Program-made: the position numbers and the translations under genes | Assembly (NCBI RefSeq): GCF_026004055.1 | Contig: NZ_BPIJ01000002.1 | Coordinates: 187,803 to 251,802 of the forward strand | DNA: 64,000 nt | Direction of reading: 5' to 3' | DNA from: Meiothermus sp. | Lineage (GTDB): Bacteria > Deinococcota > Deinococci > Deinococcales > Thermaceae | Shown: piece by piece, positions 1 to 9,858 of the stretch | Position numbering within the stretch: position 1 is the stretch's first letter | Layout of the letters: every line of letters starts with the position of its first letter | The notes under the pieces: generated by a model | Told to the model about the DNA's origin: nothing | Seen by the model: the letters and a program-made list of their open reading frames with translations, nothing else | Databases searched by the model: none

Positions 1-441
1 CCCAACATGCGCTACGGCACCACCCTCATTCCCCTCGACCCGGTCACCAAGCAGCGGGGCAACTTCATCTTCACCGTGTCTTGGAGCATGAACGCCGCTT
101 CCAAAAACAAAGATGCGGCTGCTAAGGTGCTGCGGGCACTCACTAGCCCCGAGGCCCAGAACTGGATTCTCTCCAGGGGTCTGGCCCTGCCCAGCCGCAG
201 CGCGCTGGCCAACAGCCCCATCTTCCAACGCCCCGGCAAGGAAAACGAGCTGAACCGGGTGGTTTTCCAGGGCTCGACCAGCGTGGGAGGTGCGGTGCTG
301 CCCTTCAAGTTTGGCTCGCTGGACGGCGGAGAGTGGATGCGCCCCATCAACGAAGCCTTGCTGGCGGTGATTACCGGCAAGAAGTCGGTGGATCAGGCCC
401 TGGCCGATGCCCAGGCCGAGCTCAACCGCCTGGTGCGCTAG
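1..441 (+). CDS. ABC sugar transporter, extracellular substrate-binding protein (C-terminal part)
   Basis: The reading frame is open from the first base, so the gene begins outside the window and only about 146 C-terminal residues are visible. The fragment resembles the end of family 1 (MalE-like) solute-binding proteins: a helix with NAASKNKDAAAKVLRALTS, the usual 'run ends, remove residues' helix pattern, and a C-terminal helix with VDQALADAQAELNRLV. Two permease genes follow in the same direction after 100 bp, as in carbohydrate uptake operons. The protein would bind sugar outside the membrane and deliver it to the permeases. Which sugar is bound cannot be read from this fragment; the debranching enzyme downstream makes maltodextrin or another alpha-glucan likely (inference). 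Confidence 0.8.
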   Translation, partial: PNMRYGTTLIPLDPVTKQRGNFIFTVSWSMNAASKNKDAAAKVLRALTSPEAQNWILSRGLALPSRSALANSPIFQRPGKENELNRVVFQGSTSVGGAVLPFKFGSLDGGEWMRPINEALLAVITGKKSVDQALADAQAELNRLVR

Positions 442-542
442 GTAGCCAAAGGCGGGGGCTGGGCGCCTAGGGAGCGCTCAGCCCTCCCTGAGTATCTCCC
501 ACGGGCCGGGGCTCGACCCCGCGCGGTAGAGAAGGGGGAGGC

Positions 543-1634
543 ATGCGTAGATCGCAACGAACAGAAGCCCTTTACGCCCTTTTGTTTCTAGCTCCATTTT
601 TGATTCACCTGGGGGTTTTCTTTGTATTTGCTTTTGTGCGCACCCTGGGCTTTAGTTTTACTGATAAAACCCTAATCGGGCAGTCCTATCAGATTGTGGG
701 TTTTGCCAATTTTGCCCAGTTGTTTCAAGACCCTCGTTTTTTGGCGGCTCTAACCCACTCCATCAGCTTCATGCTGGTGGTCACCATCCTCCAAACCTTT
801 CTGGCTCTAAGCATGGCCGCTATCCTCAACCAGCGCCTGCGGGGGATTACCTTCTTCCGTACCGTGTACTACATCCCCAGCGTGCTTTCTTCGGCAGCCG
901 TAACCGTGATTGCCATCTGGTTCTTTCAGAAAACGGGTTTCCTCAATACCTTTGTGGGCTGGGTGGGTTCGGTGGCCCCGGTGCTGCTCACTTTTCTGGC
1001 AATTTTTTTGCTGGCCCAGGCCCTACAGGTGGGCTGGGAGCGGATGCGCGGTCTACCGGTAGCCCCTACCGACCCGGCCCTGGCGACCATCTCGCTGGCA
1101 GTGGGGCTGGCCCTCACCTGGGTCTTGGTGGCCCTGGGGGTGGTTGGGCCGCGCGAGCCAGAGCCGCCGGAGTTCACCTGGCTGACCAACTCCGACCGCT
1201 TCCTGGGGGTTCCCATTCCGCTGTGGAGCATCATTATGCTCAACACCTTTACCACCATTCCCACCCTGATGCTCATTTTCCTGGCGGGCTTGCAGGACAT
1301 TCCCAAAAGCATCTACGAGGCGGCGGCGATTGATGGGGCCTCGCCCCTGCAGCAGTTCTTTAGCGTGACGGTGCCCATGCTGCGCCCGGTGACCTTTCTG
1401 GTGATTACCCTTTCGCTCATCGGCACCTTGCAGATGTTCGACCAGGTTGCCCTGATGGGCGATGCGGCTCCGCTGGATTCCATCATTGTGCTGGCCTACT
1501 ACGTTTACAACAACGTGTTTAGCGGAGAGGGCCGGGTGGGGCTGGCCTCGGCGGCTGCCATCATTCTCGCAGCGTTGACCTTTGCAATTGTGCTCTTACA
1601 GCGGGCCGTGGGTATCTCGGAGAAAGCCCACTAG
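543..1634 (+). CDS. ABC sugar transporter permease, MalF-like, with extra membrane segments
   Basis: This 363-residue integral membrane protein is an ABC importer permease. The cytoplasmic EAA loop that docks the ATPase is clear near residues 258-285 (EAAAIDGASPLQQFFSVTVP). Hydrophobic segments lie at about 10-35, 67-95, 104-129, 226-251, 285-305 and 337-353. Two further segments at about 141-161 and 180-201 fall between the usual third and fourth helices, making the protein longer than the common form of about 290-300 residues. The start is ATG with GGGGGAGG just upstream. It is 8 bp before the second permease, so the two are surely co-transcribed. No ATPase gene is present here; Thermus-group sugar importers often share an ATPase encoded elsewhere. 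Confidence 0.9.
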   Translation: MRRSQRTEALYALLFLAPFLIHLGVFFVFAFVRTLGFSFTDKTLIGQSYQIVGFANFAQLFQDPRFLAALTHSISFMLVVTILQTFLALSMAAILNQRLRGITFFRTVYYIPSVLSSAAVTVIAIWFFQKTGFLNTFVGWVGSVAPVLLTFLAIFLLAQALQVGWERMRGLPVAPTDPALATISLAVGLALTWVLVALGVVGPREPEPPEFTWLTNSDRFLGVPIPLWSIIMLNTFTTIPTLMLIFLAGLQDIPKSIYEAAAIDGASPLQQFFSVTVPMLRPVTFLVITLSLIGTLQMFDQVALMGDAAPLDSIIVLAYYVYNNVFSGEGRVGLASAAAIILAALTFAIVLLQRAVGISEKAH

Positions 1635-1642
1635 GGGGTTCT

Positions 1643-3010
1643 ATGGCCGCGCAAGTACTGCAACCGAAGCGCAAGCTGGATGAGCGTTACCTGGCCCGGC
1701 AGCGCTGGGCCCGGGCCGCCTGGATCTATGGGGCCATGCTGGCCCTGGCGGTTTTCTTTATTGGGCCCTTTTATGTGGCCTATCTGGGCAGCCTGAAGGA
1801 TAATCCGCTCGAGTGGCCTTTCCGTTACTCCTTTGCCCAGACCCAGCCCAAAAACTGGGTGGCGGCCTGGCGGTTGGGACAGTTGGGGGCGGGCAACCCC
1901 TGGACGGGGGGGTTTGCCCCGGGGGCCCGTATCCCTTTCCAGGTCAGTTATTTTGTGGAGGAGGGCCAGGAGCCGGAAGCCCCCGTCGTAACAGTACCGA
2001 CGCGGCGGGCCGGGGCGGGCCTGGGGGCCATTTTCGATGAAGTGCAGGCGGCGCAGTATGCCCGGGTTTCGGAGGTGCAGGAGGTAAGCCGCCGTCCGGC
2101 GGTGGTGGGGGGTCGGAGGGGCCAGATTGTCACCTATGGCTTCACCATCACCTACGAGGGCCAGGGCCCCAAAGCGGCCCGCCTGCCCCTGGATATCGAA
2201 GCCCCCAGGGCTCAGACCTACCACTCGGCGACCCTCGACCCCAACCGCCTCGAGCGCCGGGGACGGGTGGCCAGTTGGGATAGTGCGGCTCCGGGCTTTT
2301 TTGGCTATGTGTTCCGCAACTATGTGCGGGTCTTCAACGAAGCCAGAGACCCCAACACCGGGGCCAGCTTCTTCTTACGCTGGACACTCAACACTTTTCT
2401 GGTCGCGCTGGCGGTGGTGCTAAGCACCCTGCTCTTTGCTTCGCTGGCCGGGTATGCCCTGGCCCGCATGTACTTTCCCGGCAAGAACTACCTGTTTGCC
2501 TTTGTGGTTTTTACCATGACCGTGCCGGCCCAGGCCATCTTCATCTCCAACTACCTGGTGCTGCGCGATCTGGGTCTTTTGGGCAGCCTGTGGGGCATGA
2601 TTGTGTGGAGTGCGGTGGGGGCGGGAGCGGTATTTATCATGAAGCAGTTTTTCGAGTCCATCCCGCGCGAAATCGAGGAAGCGGCCCTGATTGACGGGGC
2701 CAGCCCCATCACCACCTTTTTCCGCATCATCATCCCCATGGCCACCCCGGCGCTGGGGGCCCTCACCATCCTGACCTTCCAGGGCATGTGGAACGAGTTC
2801 TTCAAGGCCGCGGTGGTGCTGTCGGGCCAGCAGACCAACTACACCCTACCGTTGGGCCTTTCCTTCTTCCGCAGCGCCTATGGGGTGGCGGGCGACTGGG
2901 GCTTGATGCTGGCCAGTGCCTTTCTCTCGATGATTCCCATTATCATTCTGTTTGTGGTGTTTCAGCGCTACTTTGTGGAGGGAGTCTCTACCAGCGCTTT
3001 GAAGGGCTAG
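1643..3010 (+). CDS. ABC sugar transporter permease, MalG-like, with a large extracytoplasmic insertion
   Basis: The second permease of the importer, 455 residues. The EAA loop is present near residues 346-373 (EEAALIDGASPITTFFRIII). After the first membrane segment (about 28-52) there is a stretch of about 190 mainly hydrophilic residues before the second segment (about 250-275). Typical MalG proteins are about 280 residues, so this loop is an insertion that should face the outside and might contact the binding protein (inference). The remaining segments follow the usual MalG order and the C-terminus ends in the expected short tail. It pairs with the upstream permease to form the channel. 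Transcription probably continues into the glucosidase gene 107 bp downstream. Confidence 0.9.
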   Translation: MAAQVLQPKRKLDERYLARQRWARAAWIYGAMLALAVFFIGPFYVAYLGSLKDNPLEWPFRYSFAQTQPKNWVAAWRLGQLGAGNPWTGGFAPGARIPFQVSYFVEEGQEPEAPVVTVPTRRAGAGLGAIFDEVQAAQYARVSEVQEVSRRPAVVGGRRGQIVTYGFTITYEGQGPKAARLPLDIEAPRAQTYHSATLDPNRLERRGRVASWDSAAPGFFGYVFRNYVRVFNEARDPNTGASFFLRWTLNTFLVALAVVLSTLLFASLAGYALARMYFPGKNYLFAFVVFTMTVPAQAIFISNYLVLRDLGLLGSLWGMIVWSAVGAGAVFIMKQFFESIPREIEEAALIDGASPITTFFRIIIPMATPALGALTILTFQGMWNEFFKAAVVLSGQQTNYTLPLGLSFFRSAYGVAGDWGLMLASAFLSMIPIIILFVVFQRYFVEGVSTSALKG

Positions 3011-3067
3011 TCGGCAGAAAGCTCAAAGCCGGACTTGCCGGCCAAGGCAGGATACAACCCATGTTGC

Positions 3068-3102
3068 TTGAGCCTTTGCCATTCAGCTTTTAGCTTTCGG
3101 CT
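3068..3102 (-). repeat. heptamer tract between permease and glucosidase genes
   Basis: Five consecutive 7-base units on the minus strand: AGCCGAA, AGCTAAA, AGCTGAA, TGGCAAA, GGCTCAA. They belong to the dispersed RGYNNAA family described in the findings. The tract fills most of the spacer between the permease and the glucosidase start, 15 bp before the ATG. Confidence 0.7.
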
Positions 3103-3117
3103 CTATCGAGGTTTTAC

Positions 3118-4986
3118 ATGTTGCCGCTCAAAGAAGATGATACCTACGCGGTTTTGTCCGACCAAGGCCAGGTGCTCGAGGGAGAGCAGGGCTTCTACCG
3201 TCACGATACCCGCTACCTGGCGCGGTATGCGTGGAATTTACCGGGTTTCAGGCTGCTGGTTTCACAGACGCCCCGCCCAGATCGTCTGGTGCAACACTGG
3301 AGCCTGATTGTGGGGCCCGACCAGCTCGTGGGCGTACGGCGGGAATTGCAGCTGGTGCGGGGTGGATTTAGCGAGCGACTCGAGCTCGAGAACACCTCGT
3401 TAAAGACGCAGGTGGTGGAGGTAGCCCTCGAGGCCACCGCCGACTTCGCCGACCTCTTCGAGGCCAAGGGCTGGCACAAGCTCTCGCGCACAATCCAGGG
3501 CTTCGAATATACCGCCGAGGACGGCCTGCGGGTGGCCACCTACCTCACCTCGAGGCCCCCCGCCACGGAGCAGCCCATTGCTGCGGGCGGGAAGTTGTTC
3601 AAATGGAACCTGGAACTGGCCCCCAAACAACAGGTGGTGCTCACCCTGGAAGGCCGTTTCGAGAGCCCCTTTGAGCCCCAAACGCCCCCACTCCCCAGCT
3701 ACCAGGACTGGCAGCAACGCTTCCCGCTTCGAATGGAGAGCGGGCGCAGCCAGCGGGTTCTGGAGCAGGCCATCACCGACCTGCGCGCTCTGCTCTTTTC
3801 ATTGCCTGAAGGGCTTTTCCCGGCAGCCGGCATTCCCTGGTATGTCTGCCCGTTTGGCCGCGACTCGCTGCTGACGGCCTACATGATGCAGCCCTGGGCC
3901 AGCGAGGTGACCCAGGGGGTGCTGACCTATCTGGCCAAATACCAGGGTACCGAGGTCAATGCCTTTCGAGACGAGACCCCCGGCAAAATTATCCACGAGA
4001 TGCGCCTGGGCGAGCTCTCCCGCACCGGGAAGGTGCCTTTTGCCCGCTACTACGGCACCGTGGACGCCACCCCGCTCTTTGTGATTTTGCTGCACCGCTA
4101 CTGGAAAGACACCGCCGACCTGGCTTTTGTACGCCGGCTACAACCCCACTGGGAAGCCGCCCTCACCTGGATGATCCACTACGCTGACCCCGATCAAGAC
4201 GGCTTTTTGGAGTACGCCCCCAACACCGACCGGGGCCATGTGGTGCAGTCCTGGAAGGATTCCTTTGACTCTCAAAGCCATCGGGACGGCTCGCTGGCCC
4301 AAGGAGCGATTGCGGTCTGTGAGGTGCAGGGTTATGCGTATATGGCTTATTTGGCCGCGGCGGAGTTTTATCGGGTGCTGGGCCAGATGGATCAAGCTGA
4401 GGAATGGGAAGCCAGGGCCCAGGCCCTCAAAGCCCGCTTTCACCAGCAGTTTTGGCTGCCGGAACTCCAAACCTACGCAGCCGGCCTAGACGGTGCCAAA
4501 AAGCCCCTGGCCATCCTCACCTCCAACCCCGGCCATCTGCTGTGGAGCGGCATCGTGCCGGAGGAGATCGCACCCCAACTGGTCAAAACGCTCTTTTCGC
4601 CCGCCTTATACAGCGGCTGGGGAGTACGCACCCTGGGCACCGGCGAGGTGCGCTACAACCCCCTCTCGTACCACAACGGCTCGGTCTGGCCACACGACAA
4701 CGCCCTGTTTATCGGCGGGCTGGTGCGCTATGGTTTCTTCGAAGAAGCTCTGCGGGCCGCCGAGAACCTGTTCCGCCTGGCCATGACCCAGCACGACTGG
4801 CGCTTGCCGGAGCTGGTGGGGGGCTACGAAAAGCACGAAGGGGAGCCGCCGGTGCCGTATCCGGCTTCCTGTAGGCCGCAAGCCTGGGACGCGGCGACGG
4901 TGGTGTATCTGCTGCGTTTGATCCAAGAAATTGAGCGCAAGCACCCGGTAGGGGGGGTGCTCGAGCTGCGTAAGGTCAGGGTGTAG
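3118..4986 (+). CDS. glycogen debranching-type amylo-alpha-1,6-glucosidase
   Basis: A 622-residue protein with the two-part layout of the bacterial GDE family. Residues 1-200 are a beta-rich N-terminal domain starting with EDDTYAVLSDQGQVLEGEQG and the FYRHDTRYLARY signature. From about residue 215 an (alpha/alpha)6-barrel glycosidase domain follows, with PWYVCPFGRDSLLTAYMM, DPDQDGFLEYAP and YNPLSYHNGSVWPHDNALF. The enzyme should cleave alpha-1,6 branches or related glucosides in the cytoplasm; no signal peptide is seen. Its position after the sugar importer suggests it acts on imported oligosaccharides. The chemical specificity is not fixed by sequence alone: some relatives act on other glycosides such as glucosylglycerate or sucrose-type compounds. 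Confidence 0.85.
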   Translation: MLPLKEDDTYAVLSDQGQVLEGEQGFYRHDTRYLARYAWNLPGFRLLVSQTPRPDRLVQHWSLIVGPDQLVGVRRELQLVRGGFSERLELENTSLKTQVVEVALEATADFADLFEAKGWHKLSRTIQGFEYTAEDGLRVATYLTSRPPATEQPIAAGGKLFKWNLELAPKQQVVLTLEGRFESPFEPQTPPLPSYQDWQQRFPLRMESGRSQRVLEQAITDLRALLFSLPEGLFPAAGIPWYVCPFGRDSLLTAYMMQPWASEVTQGVLTYLAKYQGTEVNAFRDETPGKIIHEMRLGELSRTGKVPFARYYGTVDATPLFVILLHRYWKDTADLAFVRRLQPHWEAALTWMIHYADPDQDGFLEYAPNTDRGHVVQSWKDSFDSQSHRDGSLAQGAIAVCEVQGYAYMAYLAAAEFYRVLGQMDQAEEWEARAQALKARFHQQFWLPELQTYAAGLDGAKKPLAILTSNPGHLLWSGIVPEEIAPQLVKTLFSPALYSGWGVRTLGTGEVRYNPLSYHNGSVWPHDNALFIGGLVRYGFFEEALRAAENLFRLAMTQHDWRLPELVGGYEKHEGEPPVPYPASCRPQAWDAATVVYLLRLIQEIERKHPVGGVLELRKVRV

Positions 4987-5052
4987 CGCACGATAAACAC
5001 CCCTTCCCTGGCTGATCCAAAGATTTAAGACCGGAAGTCCCGCAATAAAAAA

Positions 5053-5072
5053 CCCGCCCCTTGCGGGGCGGG
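5053..5072 (-). terminator. rho-independent terminator of the 16S rRNA gene
   Basis: An 8-bp G+C hairpin (CCCGCCCC / GGGGCGGG, four-base loop) is followed on the minus strand by TTTTTTATTG. It lies about 100 bp past the 16S 3' end, so the transcript stops with no 23S gene attached. Confidence 0.9.
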
Positions 5073-5094
5073 TCGAATCTTGGCGCAGGTTAGG
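5068..5094 (-). other. 3' arm of the 16S rRNA processing stem
   Basis: These 27 bases match the leader segment at 6742-6768 in inverted orientation, sharing GCGGG, AATCTTG and GCGCAGGTTAGG with a short internal mismatch. The two arms would bracket the whole 16S and form the long precursor stem usually cut by RNase III. The arm overlaps the terminator hairpin, and a GCAA-capped hairpin (CTTCGC/GCGAAG) lies just inside it at about 5100-5115. Confidence 0.8.
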
Positions 5095-5168
5095 CGAGTC
5101 TTCGCTTGCGCGAAGTCTGGTACGGCTACGATAGCCGCCAGATTGGCGCCACTAAAGGCGCTAGAACT

Positions 5169-6664
<1,496 letters not shown>

Positions 6665-6741
6665 GCTCTTGCGAGCTGAGTTTGAGCTATAATGCTCAAA
6701 AGTTTTGACGTGGCAAAACCACGTTGTGGTCGTATTTATTT

Positions 6742-6768
6742 CCTAACCTGCGCTTTCAAGATTCCCGC
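6742..6768 (-). other. 5' arm of the 16S rRNA processing stem
   Basis: Leader segment complementary to 5068-5094; see that entry. It lies between the promoter and the 16S 5' end. A small palindrome (TTGAGC, loop TATAAT, GCTCAA) at 6682-6699 separates it from the mature end. Confidence 0.75.
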
Positions 6769-6793
6769 ATCACCGTTTGGCGACGCAAAGTAG

Positions 6794-6822
6794 AGATTAT
6801 CAAACGCTTCGAACTCTGTCAA
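6794..6822 (-). promoter_or_regulatory. sigma-70-type promoter of the 16S rRNA gene
   Basis: On the minus strand a perfect -35 TTGACA (6817-6822) and -10 TAATCT (6794-6799) are separated by exactly 17 bases. This is one of the strongest promoters in the window and gives a leader of about 125 bases. Confidence 0.9.
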
Positions 6823-7021
6823 TAGGAGGACTGCCCGGGCAGGTTTGCCTGTTAATCCCCTAGGTTAGTTCAAGGGGCAGGAACCCGCACAAAGCCTTGA
6901 GCAGGTTCCTGCGCCCAGGGCCCACAACCCGCAGTACCGCCTCTGGGGACTCCTGATCCTGATCCTCCTGTACCCCAAAAACTTACAAAAGGCCCTACAC
7001 CTTGCCTTTCTCGAGACAGAT
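6823..7021. other. intergenic stretch between the rRNA promoter and the PATAN-like gene
   Basis: No gene is seen. It contains a perfect 9-bp inverted repeat GCAGGAACC / GGTTCCTGC (6877-6885 and 6904-6912). The repeat could end transcription of the minus-strand gene at 7022, but there is no T-run after it. Confidence 0.5.
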
Positions 7022-7867
7022 TCAGAGAGTGGGGCGCAACAGGCGATCGAAGAGGGTAGCGGCGTTGGGCTCGAGGCTTTCCGCCATCCAGCGGCGCAGG
7101 GTCTTTTCCAGAGCTGTGGGGTCATCGGTAGTATGGATTTTTTGTAGGCGCTCGAGGGCTAAGGGTGCACCACGACCCATGTACTCCCTGAGCACCTCCT
7201 GGGCTGCGTTCCAGACCACCTTCAGCCGGATGCTGCGCTGCTCTAAGTCTTCCTGCCGGGCCTGCTCGAGCAAATCGGGGGGAGCCTTGCTGGGGGCCTG
7301 CACCAGGTGTAACCGACCTTCGCGGAACTGCTCCGGCAGCTCGCCGCCAAAGAGGCGCTGGCCTCGAGCAAAAAACCAGGCCCGCCCCGCCAGACCATCC
7401 TCGAGCACCAGCGCACCGGTAAACTGTTCCTGCCCAAACGATTCCAACAGGTCTGCCAGCACCACATTGCTGGCGGCCATGGCGGTGATGCGCAACGCCC
7501 CCTGGGTGAGGGCCACCACCGGGGGCAGGTCATCGGGCCGAAGGCGGTAGAGCGAGAGCGTACCCTGGGCCAGCTCGCGCTGCAAAGCCCGGTACGCTAC
7601 GGTGCCGGAAAGGTGACCGTAAGTGGTCTGACGCCAGGCTTCCAGGAGCCGCCCACGGTAAAACGCCAACCAACCCCGTTCTTCCCCAGAAAAATGAGCC
7701 AGCGCATAACCACAAAAGCCATCCCCCCTCAGTCGCTCGATCAGCTCGGGGGTCAGCAAACCGCCGGGCACGCTTTCGGCCAAGGGGTCATGCTGGGGCA
7801 AAAAACTGAGCAGATAGCCCAGGAGGGCCGGAGAAATGTGCTCCAGTAAACCCCGATTCTCGCTCAC
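7022..7867 (-). CDS. uncharacterised protein with two PATAN/DUF4388-like segments
   Basis: About 281 residues. GTG at 7867 is chosen because AGGGGAG lies 3 bases upstream; a longer frame starts at 7912. No signal peptide or membrane segment. Two segments share the pattern 'helix, then GaLvledG..aWFfaqGrrLfgg': residues near 50-80 (GFCGYALAHFSGEERGWLAF) and near 160-190 (LLESFGQEQFTGALVLEDGL). That pattern resembles the PATAN/DUF4388 fold found in bacterial signalling and motility proteins. The C-terminal 80 residues are charged and helical. It is transcribed away from thrB, whose downstream partner is a clearer PATAN protein. Function is unknown; the fold assignment is a visual match only. 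Confidence 0.6.
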   Translation of the reverse strand: MSENRGLLEHISPALLGYLLSFLPQHDPLAESVPGGLLTPELIERLRGDGFCGYALAHFSGEERGWLAFYRGRLLEAWRQTTYGHLSGTVAYRALQRELAQGTLSLYRLRPDDLPPVVALTQGALRITAMAASNVVLADLLESFGQEQFTGALVLEDGLAGRAWFFARGQRLFGGELPEQFREGRLHLVQAPSKAPPDLLEQARQEDLEQRSIRLKVVWNAAQEVLREYMGRGAPLALERLQKIHTTDDPTALEKTLRRWMAESLEPNAATLFDRLLRPTL

Positions 7868-8112
7868 GGTCTCCCCTGCACCGATGTCTGACCCTTCAAA
7901 GGTGTACCCCACCTCAACTTAACCTGAGGCAGAATACCACTCGAACCCCCGCATCCATATACTCAATCGGCTCATGGGCAGTGTACCACGTCACCTGCGC
8001 AAAGTAGGATCAAAACGCAGCTCCAGCGGTAAAGTATCGCCATCATCTTTTGAGCATTCCCGAGACCGGTCATAAGGTTATGATGACAGGGATCGCCTTG
8101 GGCGGTAGAAAT

Positions 8113-9015
8113 ATGTCCGATGAAGCCCTGTACGTTCAAGTTCCGGCCACCCTGGCCAACCTGGGTTCTGGTTTCGACGCCCTGGGGGTAGCACTCGACC
8201 TCTACCTCGAGGTTCGCGCCTCACCAGCCCTAGCCGACGAGTTGTACTACACCGGGGAGGGCCAGGTGCCCAACACCCCCGACAACCTGATCCACCAAGG
8301 CTACCGAGCTGCCTGGCAGGCTCTGGGTGAAACCAAGGCCCCTCCTTTGGCCATCCAGGCCCACAACCCCATCCCCCTGGCCCGTGGCATGGGCAGCAGC
8401 TCGGCGGCCCTGGTAGCCGGGGCAGCCTTGGCCGATCTGATCTCGGGGCATCGGCTGGGCAAGGAAGGGATATTCGCCGTGACCGCCGCGCTGGAAGGCC
8501 ATCCCGACAATGTGGCCCCAGCGGTGTTTGGAGGTTTTGTGGCCGCGCTGGCCGACCCTCCCCTGGCTCTGCCCCTACCCTCACCCCACGGGCTGGTTTT
8601 TGTGCTGGGGATACCCCCTTACGAGGTACCTACCCCACTGGCCCGGGCCGCCTTACCCCAAACCATTCCCTATGCCGATGCGGTTTTTAATCTGGCCCGC
8701 AGCGCGCTCTGGCCGGCGGCTCTTTACTCAGGGCATTTGGAGGCTTTGCGAGAAGCCGCAAAAGATCGCCTCCACCAGCCCTACCGAGCGCATCTGATGC
8801 CGGGCCTCGAGGCGGCGCTCGAGCAGGTGTATGCAGCAGGTGCGCTGGCAGCCTTTGTGGGGGGAGCCGGCCCCACCCTGGCTGCACTGGCCCAAGCCAA
8901 CCAGATCGAGAGCATCAAGAGCGCCCTACAAAACTATGTGGGGCAGGGTTCCACCCTGGTGCTGGGGCTGGGGAAAGGTTTGCAGTGGAAGGAAGTTTCA
9001 GCACCATCCCGCTGA
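8113..9015 (+). CDS. thrB: homoserine kinase
   Basis: A GHMP kinase of about 300 residues that phosphorylates homoserine in threonine synthesis. The N-terminal motif is VPATLANLGSGFDALGVALD and the ATP-binding loop is PLARGMGSSSAALVAGAALA. The third GHMP motif is near GALAAFVGGAGPTLAAL. ATG at 8113 is preferred because it places the first motif at the usual distance from the N-terminus; a longer frame from TTG at 8050 exists. A TATGAT box at 8079-8084 could drive it with a leader of about 20 bases. The last 31 bases overlap the next gene, so the two are translationally linked although their functions look unrelated. Confidence 0.93.
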   Translation: MSDEALYVQVPATLANLGSGFDALGVALDLYLEVRASPALADELYYTGEGQVPNTPDNLIHQGYRAAWQALGETKAPPLAIQAHNPIPLARGMGSSSAALVAGAALADLISGHRLGKEGIFAVTAALEGHPDNVAPAVFGGFVAALADPPLALPLPSPHGLVFVLGIPPYEVPTPLARAALPQTIPYADAVFNLARSALWPAALYSGHLEALREAAKDRLHQPYRAHLMPGLEAALEQVYAAGALAAFVGGAGPTLAALAQANQIESIKSALQNYVGQGSTLVLGLGKGLQWKEVSAPSR

Positions 9016-9734
9016 GCGATGTCCTGGAGATGATCCACGCCAACCGTGGAACCGGGGTCTTGCAGCTTCGCAGTGGTAGGCTACCCCTGCATCTGCACTT
9101 CGTGCAGGGCGAGGTAGTAGGAGGAGGTATCCTCGACTGGGAGGGCTTTGAGGCCATCTCCACCTTTCCGCTACATCCCGAGCAAGGAAGCTTCCGGTTT
9201 CAAGCAGGTACAAAGCAAGGAACCCCTCTCCTGCCCTTCAAGGCTTTGGTGGGTGAGTGGGCCCGCATGAACGACCAGTGGGCCCGCTTTCGCAGCGTGC
9301 TGGACTCCCCCAGCCGGGTTTTGGAGACCCCCCGGGCAGTGGAGCCATTTGCCATCTTTGTGGGGGGCAAAAGCGTCCGGGCCGCCGCCAAGAGCTGGGG
9401 GGTTCCCCTTATCATTGCAGCCGAGCGGGCCTGGCGGGGCCTGCGCGAGGGTGACCTCACCAAACTGCGTAAGTATGCCTGGTTTGCCTTGCGCATCCGC
9501 CACCCCTCGGCCCGGCGCACCCAGGCCGGCATCCGCAACCCCAAAGACATCACCGTGCTGCTCGATGGCAGCCGCAACCTGGGCGAGCTCATCCATGCAG
9601 GCCTCTCCATTGCCCAGGTGCGCAGCTACCTGATCGAGCGCATTAGCAGCGGAGAGCTCGAGGCCCCCGGCAAGGGATGGATCCTGCGCGACCTGCTGTG
9701 GGAAGTCGAAAGCGAGCAAGGCCTTCAACTCTAG
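8985..9734 (+). CDS. PATAN (DUF4388) domain protein
   Basis: 249 residues from a GTG start preceded by GGGGAAAGG. Residues 2-60 match the PATAN/DUF4388 pattern: GSFSTIPLSDVLEMIHANRG, then TGVLQLRSGRLPLHLHFVQG, then EVVGGGILDWEGFEA. Such domains occur in response regulators and motility proteins; in cyanobacteria PATAN regulators contact the pilus ATPase PilB (family knowledge). The middle and C-terminal parts (from about residue 95) are mostly helical, with no receiver domain. The gene overlaps thrB by 31 bp, and two genes downstream lies pilF. A role in pilus or motility control is an inference from this context. Confidence 0.75.
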   Translation: MEGSFSTIPLSDVLEMIHANRGTGVLQLRSGRLPLHLHFVQGEVVGGGILDWEGFEAISTFPLHPEQGSFRFQAGTKQGTPLLPFKALVGEWARMNDQWARFRSVLDSPSRVLETPRAVEPFAIFVGGKSVRAAAKSWGVPLIIAAERAWRGLREGDLTKLRKYAWFALRIRHPSARRTQAGIRNPKDITVLLDGSRNLGELIHAGLSIAQVRSYLIERISSGELEAPGKGWILRDLLWEVESEQGLQL

Positions 9735-9858
9735 CAAAAACCGCTGCCATACCACCTCTCAGCGAGGGAGAAGCCTGTGGGCCAGCGGCCCCGCCATTTT
9801 CGGAGTACCGGGCCAAAATGGCCTATAGTCTTCCATAAGTTTTCGTTACACTATGGGG

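Noticed and set aside
6682-6699. TATAAT on the plus strand in the 16S leader
   Set aside because: It is the loop of a small palindrome (TTGAGC/GCTCAA); no -35 lies at a suitable distance and no plus-strand gene follows.
9811-9823. Palindrome GGCCAAAATGGCC before yqeG as a terminator
   Set aside because: Short, with no T-run and no stable loop; left unassigned.
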